NCBI GenBank assembly: GCA_946886645.1
Contig: CAMPIY010000002.1
Coordinates: 1-41,957, forward strand
Direction of reading: 5' to 3'
Length of the DNA: 41,957 nucleotides
Source: an uncultured Sphingomonas sp.
Lineage (GTDB): Bacteria; Pseudomonadota; Alphaproteobacteria; Sphingomonadales; Sphingomonadaceae
The first letter of the stretch is position 1, and every line of letters begins with the position of its first letter. Positions 7,924-13,861 of the stretch are shown here, piece after piece. The translations under genes were made by a program, and so were the position numbers. The notes beneath the pieces are model-generated. The model was not told where the DNA came from. It did no database searches and was given only the letters and a program-made list of their open reading frames with translations.

Positions 7924-8554
7924 GATGTGCCTCCCGTGGCGCCTTGGCATGGAGATTCGCTGTTCTGTCGGCAGTCCCCTCGACCTTCCGTTCGCGCAGC
8001 CGATAGGCAAGCGCGAGTAAGGTGAAGCCGGCGAATAGAGCTTGGAAGCCCACGAGGTATGATAGCGCAAGCATTCCAAGCTCGAGGTCAAGGACAGCCC
8101 AGAAGCCAAAGAAGATGGCGATGATGCCGCCGGCGATCAGCCACCAGCGGCCATGCGATTTGTCGAGGCCGACGCCGGCGGCAACACTCGCGCTGCCGGA
8201 AACTATTGCCCAAGCGGCGAACAGAATTGTGAATGCCAGGACGCTGGCCGCAGGGAAGATGACCGCGAGAGCTGCGGCAGCGATTGAAACCACGCCGTTG
8301 AATGCGAGCCATCCCCAGCGTTCATGCCTTCGTGCACCCCGGATGGCGAGGACGACGGCAAATACTCCGTCCACGAAGGAGTAGGCGGCAAAGATGATCA
8401 ACAGCGCAGCAAGCGTAACGGCTGGCGCAAGGATCGCTACCGATCCGATCAGGATCGCGCAGACGCCGCGGATTGCGGCCGCCCACCAATTGCTTGCGAG
8501 CAATACCTCCTTTGCCCGCCGATGCAGCCCGCCTGGATTGAAAGCGGTAGCCAT
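7916..8554 (-). CDS. DUF308/HdeD-like membrane protein (paralogue 2)
   Basis: 212 aa. After about 25 residues containing NWWAAAIRGV come roughly six transmembrane helices, with the family's aromatic and basic motifs in the loops (GARRHERWGWLAFNGVV and KSHGRWWLIAGG). These motifs are shared with the DUF308-like protein at 11684. HdeD-type proteins are associated with acid and stress resistance in the inner membrane. GGAGG lies seven bases before ATG 8554. It is the first gene of the operon with the peroxiredoxin and DsbA-like genes, and its end overlaps the peroxiredoxin start by 8 bp. Confidence 0.88.
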   Translation of the reverse strand: MATAFNPGGLHRRAKEVLLASNWWAAAIRGVCAILIGSVAILAPAVTLAALLIIFAAYSFVDGVFAVVLAIRGARRHERWGWLAFNGVVSIAAAALAVIFPAASVLAFTILFAAWAIVSGSASVAAGVGLDKSHGRWWLIAGGIIAIFFGFWAVLDLELGMLALSYLVGFQALFAGFTLLALAYRLRERKVEGTADRTANLHAKAPREAHHG

Positions 8555-8610
8555 GTGACGCCTCCGTGAACCCGAGGTCGACGGTTCGCATGGCACTGGC
8601 TTCCGGCGCG

Positions 8611-8624
8611 TTGATAACGATCAA
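8611..8624 (-). promoter_or_regulatory. FNR/FixK-type box (site G)
   Basis: TTGAT-aacg-ATCAA, a perfect palindrome identical in its arms to the E. coli FNR consensus, 56 bp before the DUF308-peroxiredoxin-DsbA operon. No TA-type hexamer is seen at the class II position on the reverse strand (8588-8583). It lies 69 bp from site H, which faces the opposite way. Confidence 0.68.
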
Positions 8625-8679
8625 TTTCAATTCGATATCGAGGCCGGGAAGCCAGGGCATGCGACACGCGCCGCAGGAA

Positions 8680-8721
8680 TTGACGCAGGTCAATTTTCGA
8701 TGCGGGCTTCGGGTGTAGGCG
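8680..8721 (+). promoter_or_regulatory. FNR/FixK-type box with -10 (site H)
   Basis: TTGAC-gcag-GTCAA at 8680-8693 and TAGGCG at 8716-8721, 29.5 bp from the centre. The predicted 19-nt leader of the second BON gene contains AGGAGGG. Confidence 0.7.
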
Positions 8722-8746
8722 GGGCCGACCTTCGCAGGAGGGTGGA

Positions 8747-9541
8747 ATGAGACCCGACCAGGAAATTAAGCGCAACGTCGAGGCAGAGCTGCATTGGGAT
8801 CCGGAGCTCGATGCAAGCGACGTCGCGGTGACCGTCAAGGACGGCGTGGTCACGCTTGCCGGCTTCGTCAGAAATTCCACCGAACAATCTGCCGCCGAGC
8901 GCACCAGCAAGCGCGTGATAGGCGTCAAGGCGGTCGTGAATGATCTGCAGGTCAAACCGTCGAGCGAGCGGCTGGATCGCGAGATCGCGCAGGACGCGGT
9001 CGACGCACTCAGTCGCGCGCTGCCGACCGTGTCGCCGGGTGTCAAGGTCACCGTGCGCGACGGCTCGATCTCGCTCGAAGGCGAGGTGCCGTGGGACTTC
9101 CAACGGCAATTGGCGGAAAAGGCGGTCCGAGAGGTGCCAGGTGTCAAGGACGTGCTCAACCTGATCGAGGTCGAGCCGAAAGCCGCTCCGATGGATCTCA
9201 AGGCTCAGATCGAGCAAGCGCTGAAGCGAAGCGCGGAGGTCCATGCAAAGGATATCGTGGTTGAGAGCGACAAGGGCGTCGTCACCCTTCGTGGCAAGGT
9301 TCGCTCATGGGCCGAGAAGGACGAGGTCGCCAAGGCGGCCTGGCGGGCTCCCGGCATCCGCGAAGTCCGCAACTACATCCTCGTCGAGCCCATGGACCCT
9401 GTCGACGAGGCACTGATGGAATCCTTTCCCGCCAGCGACCCGCCGGCTTGGACAGCCGCTCCGCCGGACAGGGTGAGGGAGGAGGAGGAAGCCGCGAGAC
9501 GGACCAGGCGCGAGCCGGCCGAAGGCGCGAAGAATTCATGA
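8747..9541 (+). CDS. Triple BON-domain protein with C-terminal tail (paralogue 2)
   Basis: 264 aa with BON domains at about 4-70, 77-144 and 152-218, closely similar to the proteins at 1447 and 10985. Unlike them it has a 45-residue extension containing VDEALMESFPASDPPAW, a short motif I recall from many small alphaproteobacterial proteins, followed by a charged Glu/Arg tail. AGGAGGG precedes the ATG. No signal peptide is visible. Site H lies just upstream. A 38-codon frame overlaps its stop by ATGA (9538-9654) but has nothing else to support it. Confidence 0.88.
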   Translation: MRPDQEIKRNVEAELHWDPELDASDVAVTVKDGVVTLAGFVRNSTEQSAAERTSKRVIGVKAVVNDLQVKPSSERLDREIAQDAVDALSRALPTVSPGVKVTVRDGSISLEGEVPWDFQRQLAEKAVREVPGVKDVLNLIEVEPKAAPMDLKAQIEQALKRSAEVHAKDIVVESDKGVVTLRGKVRSWAEKDEVAKAAWRAPGIREVRNYILVEPMDPVDEALMESFPASDPPAWTAAPPDRVREEEEAARRTRREPAEGAKNS

Positions 9542-9650
9542 GCAACCGAACGGGCCGTCCCGCCAGGGATGACCTTGGCTGCGGTCCGGGCCAGAACCCC
9601 GGGCGACCCACACCGGTTCGCCGCCACATGCGCGGCCATCGCCGCGCAGT

Positions 9651-10016
9651 CTAGAGCCGGCGCCCCAGGCGCAGCGCGACCAAGACGACCAGGAGCGCCG
9701 TGATCAGCCCAAGCAGACCATCAAACCAGCCCGCACCTTCCGTTCGATGGACGGCCAGCCGGTGAAGCACCGCCAGTCGGCGAGCTTCCACCTGGGCCAT
9801 CAGTCTCCGGGCGGGCCTGCGAAGAATGGGCAGGTCTTCCGCCAGGAGGGCGAGACCGATTGGCAACATCCAGAACCCGACAACGGGAAGGAAGCCGAGC
9901 AGGCCGCAAGCGATCAGGAAGAGGGCCAAGGGAATGCGCACGATGCGGGACCGAAGCCCTCGTGCCCAACCTATAATCCGGCCGATCCCACCCGACCCTT
10001 GCCCCGGATCAGTCAT
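9651..10016 (-). CDS. Small inner-membrane protein with tail-anchored hydrophobic ends
   Basis: 121 aa from ATG 10016. Two adjacent hydrophobic segments at about residues 25-60 (LALFLIACGLLGFLP, then FWMLPIGLALLAEDLP) are followed by an Arg-rich amphipathic stretch (RRPARRLMAQVEARR) and a C-terminal helix (GLLGLITALLVVLVALRL). The centre resembles the PGPGW-type small membrane proteins, though the PGPGW string itself is absent. Function is unknown. It lies 95 bp downstream of the lipoprotein gene on the same strand and may share its transcript and site I. The ribosome binding site is weak, so the start is uncertain. Confidence 0.68.
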   Translation of the reverse strand: MTDPGQGSGGIGRIIGWARGLRSRIVRIPLALFLIACGLLGFLPVVGFWMLPIGLALLAEDLPILRRPARRLMAQVEARRLAVLHRLAVHRTEGAGWFDGLLGLITALLVVLVALRLGRRL

Positions 10017-10111
10017 GAAGTTCCCGCTTTCGAAGGCTTTTCCAAAGTCAGCCGGCCTTGCGAGGTCGGCTACCGATATGACCGGGCGGCGTCCGTGCGG
10101 ATATCGTCCCA

Positions 10112-10672
10112 TCAACTGGACGGGAAATCCGCGTCGATGATCGTTCCGTTTGGAAGCTGGCATCGGCCCTGCCCGCCGCCCGCCATCCCCGCTGACGGGC
10201 GGATGAGGGTGAATTGGCAGCGCATTCGTCCGCCGGGCCCGTCCAGATTGGCGAGCACCTTGCCGGTATAGTGAGTCATGTAGCTCTGCTGCGGCCCCCA
10301 ATAGTCCCAGCCGTGCCAACGCCACCGGCGTCCCCACCCCACCCACAGGGGTGCAAGCTCGTCAATCCGGGTTTCCTGCGTGACCTGGAAGAAGGGGCCG
10401 CGATAGACTGAGCCGCTATTCAACGTCGCGGTCATTGTGCCGCTCCGGGCACTTGCGGCAGTCCACGTAAACGTCGCGCGGACGTCACCTCCCGGTGACG
10501 AGCCGAGACCGGTGCCGGTCGTGGTGCATCCAGCAGCCAAGACAGCCACAAGCCAAAGCGACGCCAACTTGAACCTCCGGTCTGATGGGCTCCTGCGGCG
10601 CGCAACAGGATGAAAACTTGCCGGAGGCACCGCCGTCGGCGCTACCGGCCGCCTGATTTGCTGACCTGTCAT
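10112..10672 (-). CDS. Putative lipoprotein, Trp-rich
   Basis: 186 aa from ATG 10672 (GGTGAGG upstream). After about 35 basic and polar residues comes a hydrophobic segment ending in the lipobox LAAGC, so an outer-facing lipoprotein is predicted. The mature part starts TTTGTGLGSSPGG and contains FTWTAASARSGTMTATL, then an unusual tryptophan cluster (LWVGWGRRWRWHGWDYWGP), and ends with CQFTLIRP and a Cys-containing GRCQLPNGTIIDADF. I know this family only as uncharacterised alphaproteobacterial lipoproteins. A TTG at 10567 with GGAGG is an alternative start, but it would leave a signal peptide without basic residues. The site I promoter predicts a 35-nt leader for ATG 10672. Confidence 0.75.
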   Translation of the reverse strand: MTGQQIRRPVAPTAVPPASFHPVARRRSPSDRRFKLASLWLVAVLAAGCTTTGTGLGSSPGGDVRATFTWTAASARSGTMTATLNSGSVYRGPFFQVTQETRIDELAPLWVGWGRRWRWHGWDYWGPQQSYMTHYTGKVLANLDGPGGRMRCQFTLIRPSAGMAGGGQGRCQLPNGTIIDADFPSS

Positions 10673-10713
10673 GTTCAAATCCTCACCCACGGCCAAAGCG
10701 GGCCGCGGTCGAG

Positions 10714-10755
10714 GGTTTAGATCGAGGTTGGGCTCCGAACGTTGATGGTCGTCAG
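10714..10755 (-). promoter_or_regulatory. FNR/FixK-type box with -10 (site I)
   Basis: Read on the reverse strand, CTGAC-gacc-ATCAA at 10755-10742 and TAAACC at 10719-10714, 29.5 bp from the centre. It faces the lipoprotein gene. The 312-bp gap 10673-10984 holds this site and site J, and nothing else I can support. Confidence 0.68.
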
Positions 10756-10914
10756 TTTCGTGATGGCTTGTGCCCGGCAGGTCGTCGCCGAACTCCATCG
10801 CGAAGCGCGTCAAACATTGCCGTCGCAAGGTCTGTCGGCGGGCAATTGGAGCGCACTGCGCATGGAATCGGGCATGGCAGCCCTTCCCGCCAATAGTGGC
10901 CACCTCCCCCAGCC

Positions 10915-10956
10915 TTGACGATGGTCAAGGCGCGCCGGTGTCATTCCACCTAATCC
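10915..10956 (+). promoter_or_regulatory. FNR/FixK-type box with -10 (site J)
   Basis: TTGAC-gatg-GTCAA at 10915-10928 and TAATCC at 10951-10956, 29.5 bp from the centre. The predicted 22-nt leader of the third BON gene contains AAGGAG. Confidence 0.75.
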
Positions 10957-10984
10957 TTGCGCCGGACCATCAAGGAGACTCGCA

Positions 10985-11638
10985 ATGATTAGCGATGCTG
11001 ACATCAAACGGGACGTCGAAGCCCAACTGCGCTGGGATCCTGACATCGACGCGAGCAACATCGCCGTAGGCGTCAAGGACGGCGTCGTGACGCTGGCCGG
11101 CTTCGTCCGCAGTTACGGCCAGAAGTACGAAGCCGAGAAGGAGGTTAGTAGCCTTAAGGGCGTGCGCGGCGTTGCCAACGACATCGAAGTCAAGCTTCCA
11201 AGCCTCAACGAGCGACCCGATCCCGAGATCGTCCGCGACGCGGTCGCGGCGCTCAAGCGCGAGCTGCCCTATTCGAGCGAGAACATCAAAGTCATCGCCC
11301 GCAACGGCTGGATAACGCTCGAAGGCGACGTCGAATGGAAATTCCAGAGCGAACGTGCCGAGGAATCCGTGCGGCGGACCATGGGCCTCAAGGGCGTGAC
11401 CAATTTGATCAAGGTCAAGCCGCGCGTCGCGGCGAGCGACATCAAGGAGCGGATCGAGGAAGCCCTCAAGCGCTCGGCCGAGGTCGACGCCCAGAATATC
11501 AACGTGACCGCCAGCGGCGGCGAAGTGACGTTGCGGGGCACCGTGCGCTCGTGGGCGGAACGTCGGGAGGCTGAACGGGCCGCCTGGCGCGCACCCGGCG
11601 TCTTCACCGTCAATAATCACATCACGGTGTCGCCGTAA
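10985..11638 (+). CDS. Triple BON-domain protein (paralogue 3)
   Basis: 217 aa made almost entirely of three BON domains (about 4-71, 77-145, 153-216). The N-terminus ([20 protein letters not shown]) and third repeat ([18 protein letters not shown]) align by eye along their length with the paralogues at 1447 and 8747. AAGGAG precedes the ATG. It is followed after 45 bp by a DUF308-like gene, so a BON-DUF308 transcript under site J is likely. No signal peptide is seen. Role in envelope or osmotic stress is inferred from the family. Confidence 0.9.
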   Translation: MISDADIKRDVEAQLRWDPDIDASNIAVGVKDGVVTLAGFVRSYGQKYEAEKEVSSLKGVRGVANDIEVKLPSLNERPDPEIVRDAVAALKRELPYSSENIKVIARNGWITLEGDVEWKFQSERAEESVRRTMGLKGVTNLIKVKPRVAASDIKERIEEALKRSAEVDAQNINVTASGGEVTLRGTVRSWAERREAERAAWRAPGVFTVNNHITVSP

Positions 11639-11683
11639 TGCGTCCAACGGGAGCCGCGCGCCCATCGGGAAAGGGAGAATGCA

Positions 11684-12313
11684 ATGGCAACGCTCTTTGA
11701 CCAGTTCGCCGGTTCGGACTCGAGCAATGCGCGCATCGCCGACCTGTGGTGGGTGGTGGCGCTGAAGGGCGCGAGTGCGATGGTGCTGGGGACGGTCGCC
11801 GTGCTTTGGCCCTTCATCACGTTGATCATCCTGGCGCTCATTTTCGCCGCTTATTGCGTCGTTGACGCGGTCTTTTCGATCGTCCTCGCCGTCCGCAGCG
11901 CGAAAGGCCATCAGCGTTGGTGGTGGCCTGCGCTGAATGCCCTGATCGCGTTGGCGGCGGCCGCGGCCGCGATGTTCTATCCGGGCCTCACCGTCCTCGC
12001 CTTTGTCGTGGTGCTGGCGGCGTGGGCGTTGACCAGTGGCGTGGTCTCGATCATCGCCGCGTTCCGACTCAAGCGCGATCATGGGCGCTGGTGGATGATC
12101 CTAATTGGTGTCGTCTCGGTCATTTTGGGCGTAGTTCTGGTAGCTCTGCCGGGACTCGGCCTGTCCGCCTTGACCTGGATGATTGCCTTCCAGAGCTGGC
12201 TCGCCGGCGGCGCCCTGCTCGCCCTTGCGTATCAGCTGCGCATGCGGCGCGCCCGACGCGTGGCCCGGACTCCGGACAGTCCTCGGCCGAGCGAAACCGC
12301 CGAGGCAGTGTGA
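11684..12313 (+). CDS. DUF308/HdeD-like membrane protein (paralogue 3)
   Basis: 209 aa with roughly six transmembrane helices and the same loop motifs as the paralogue at 7916 (AKGHQRWWWPALNALI and KRDHGRWWMILIGVV). The N-terminal segment ARIADLWWVVALKG corresponds to NWWAAAIRG there. GGGAGAA precedes the ATG. The C-terminus is a short Arg-rich cytoplasmic tail. It lies 45 bp after the third BON gene and 18 bp before the next gene, so it is probably the middle gene of a three-gene operon. Confidence 0.9.
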   Translation: MATLFDQFAGSDSSNARIADLWWVVALKGASAMVLGTVAVLWPFITLIILALIFAAYCVVDAVFSIVLAVRSAKGHQRWWWPALNALIALAAAAAAMFYPGLTVLAFVVVLAAWALTSGVVSIIAAFRLKRDHGRWWMILIGVVSVILGVVLVALPGLGLSALTWMIAFQSWLAGGALLALAYQLRMRRARRVARTPDSPRPSETAEAV

Positions 12314-12331
12314 ACGGTTGCCGACACGGTC

Positions 12332-12955
12332 ATGCCGATCCAGCCCGACTGGCTGACCGCCGGAGGAACCATCGCCACCGGCCTCGGCGCGCTCATTGCC
12401 GGCTGGGCCGCGGTCCGGGGTGTCGATGCCTGGCGCGCGGAGATCGTCGAGCGACGCAAGGCGGAGCTCGCCGAAGAAGTGCTCGCGCAATTTTATCGCG
12501 CGCGCGACGTATTGTCCTGGGCGCGCCTGCCCGATCGACCGGTCGTTGGACCGAAGGACGAAGCAGAAGCGCCGACAGACCAGCGGGACCGGCTGCATCG
12601 CTCGCTGGTTTCCCCTATCGAACGGCTCACCCAGGAAAGCGCGCTCTTTTCCGACCTCCAGGCGAGCCGCTACCGGTTCATGGCTTACTTCGGCGAGGAG
12701 GCGGCGCGTCCCTTCGAGCAGATTGGAGCGATCCACGGCGAAGTCATGTCTTCGGCGCGGTCGCTGATTCATGATCCAGCCGAAATTGCCGACCATGCCG
12801 ATCGCGACCGCTGGGAGGACGCAATCGGCTGGGGCGGCGACGATGATGACGCGCTAGCCCGTCGGCTTTCCGATACGATTGCCGCGGTCGAGCGCATATG
12901 CCGTCCGTTGATCGCCGAGCAGCATTCTCGCCGGCGGCGAACCAGGGGCGGATGA
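12332..12955 (+). CDS. Hypothetical single-pass membrane protein
   Basis: 207 aa, not recognised. Residues about 8-30 (LTAGGTIATGLGALIAGWAAV) form one hydrophobic segment, followed by a charged helix (DAWRAEIVERRKAELAEEVL) and a mostly helical soluble part with an acidic GWGGDDDDALARRLSD stretch. The helix-plus-TM layout resembles proteins with one N-terminal anchor and a cytoplasmic coiled domain. It starts 18 bp after the DUF308-like gene stop, consistent with cotranscription from site J. No enzymatic motif is visible. Confidence 0.7.
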   Translation: MPIQPDWLTAGGTIATGLGALIAGWAAVRGVDAWRAEIVERRKAELAEEVLAQFYRARDVLSWARLPDRPVVGPKDEAEAPTDQRDRLHRSLVSPIERLTQESALFSDLQASRYRFMAYFGEEAARPFEQIGAIHGEVMSSARSLIHDPAEIADHADRDRWEDAIGWGGDDDDALARRLSDTIAAVERICRPLIAEQHSRRRRTRGG

Positions 12956-12981
12956 CCGCCGCGACAGATACGCCCTGCCTG

Positions 12982-13509
12982 TCAGGCTTCGGGTGCCGAG
13001 CGATCCTTCGATCGGTCGGCAGCTCCCGCCCCGGCACCGCTCAGCCCCTCGGCCACCAACTGTGCCGACAGCGAATTGTAGAGCAACGCGAAGCCCGCCA
13101 TGATCCCCAGATAATCGGAATGCCGCGACGCGAAGCCGTCGGCCATCTGCAGCAGGCAGGGATTTTCCCGGCTCAGCGTCTCGGTGGCGAGAAGCACGAA
13201 CTGCTCGTCACCGAACTCGCTGATCATCGCGGTGACCACGTCGCGCGTCTCGGGCGTGATGCGCGGCAGCGTACCACCGAGCTCAAGCGCGGCCAGCTCG
13301 AGGATTCGGTAAAACATGCCAAACCCGGTCAGGATTCGGTCCGGTTCCCCGAAGTCGCGAGCGCTTCGGGCGGCCATTTCGAGGTAATGCGGGTTATTCA
13401 CGAGCAAATCGTCGAGAATTTCAGCCATGCAGGCCTCGGGTCCGACATCGTCGAAATCACGAGCCACGCGTTCCCACATGAATTCATGTACGGACGGAAG
13501 TGCGACCAA
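12982..13509 (-). CDS. Hypothetical helical protein
   Basis: 175 aa from TTG 13509, which has AGGAG about nine bases upstream; ATG 13479 is an alternative. The sequence is hydrophobic-helical without clear transmembrane spans (HYLEMAARSARDFGEPDRI and FGMFYRILELAAL) and ends in an Ala/Gly-rich low-complexity tail. I do not recognise the family. It is convergent with the operon ending at 12955, and its upstream gap contains site K about 200 bp away. Confidence 0.6.
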   Translation of the reverse strand: MVALPSVHEFMWERVARDFDDVGPEACMAEILDDLLVNNPHYLEMAARSARDFGEPDRILTGFGMFYRILELAALELGGTLPRITPETRDVVTAMISEFGDEQFVLLATETLSRENPCLLQMADGFASRHSDYLGIMAGFALLYNSLSAQLVAEGLSGAGAGAADRSKDRSAPEA

Positions 13510-13712
13510 TCACCAGCTCCTAATCGTTCAAAATGTCGAACGAATATAGAACGGGCTGGCGGCGATGCAATCGCGCGGCCGGTCGCCCGGGCCTGGCGGG
13601 CGGAAATCAGGACGACCTGGAGTATTCCCGGCTCGCGCTCGAGACAGGGCAAATGGGCAGCTGACATGGGATGCCGCCACCCAACTGCTGCCCCATTTGG
13701 CGCGGCCAGGCC

Positions 13713-13726
13713 TTGACGCCTGTCAA
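13713..13726. promoter_or_regulatory. FNR/FixK-type box (site K)
   Basis: TTGAC-gcct-GTCAA, a perfect palindrome. It lies 57 bp before a 19-codon frame and 135 bp before the epimerase fusion gene. The class II -10 position shows no TA hexamer on either strand. The stretch 13510-13783 otherwise holds nothing I can support. Confidence 0.6.
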
Positions 13727-13783
13727 GGCACCGGCTGCGAAAGTGGTGAAGTTCCGGTCGAACGCCAGCCGCAGGAGTGCATC

Positions 13784-13843
13784 ATGAGTGCCGGCAGTCG
13801 GCAAGAGCCTGGTCGTGGTGACGGACGCTTAGGTCAGGTTTGA
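13784..13843 (+). CDS. Possible 19-aa leader peptide
   Basis: ATG 13784 is preceded by GCAGGAG at good spacing and opens a 19-codon frame (MSAGSRQEPGRGDGRLGQV) that stops 18 bp before the epimerase fusion gene. It stands at the distance from site K at which real genes begin elsewhere in this block. It may be a short upstream frame that tunes translation of the next gene, or chance. No similarity is recognised. Confidence 0.3.
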   Translation: MSAGSRQEPGRGDGRLGQV

Positions 13844-13861
13844 CCTTCGCCCATTTGAGCC

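Noticed and set aside
9538..9654. 38-codon frame overlapping the second BON gene stop by ATGA
   Set aside because: No ribosome site of its own, Arg/Gly/Pro-rich composition and no recognised similarity; kept only as a remark.
10970..12082. A 370-codon reverse frame over the third BON and DUF308-like genes
   Set aside because: Shadow frame: no domain, Asp/His-rich composition, and the plus strand encodes two well-supported family members.
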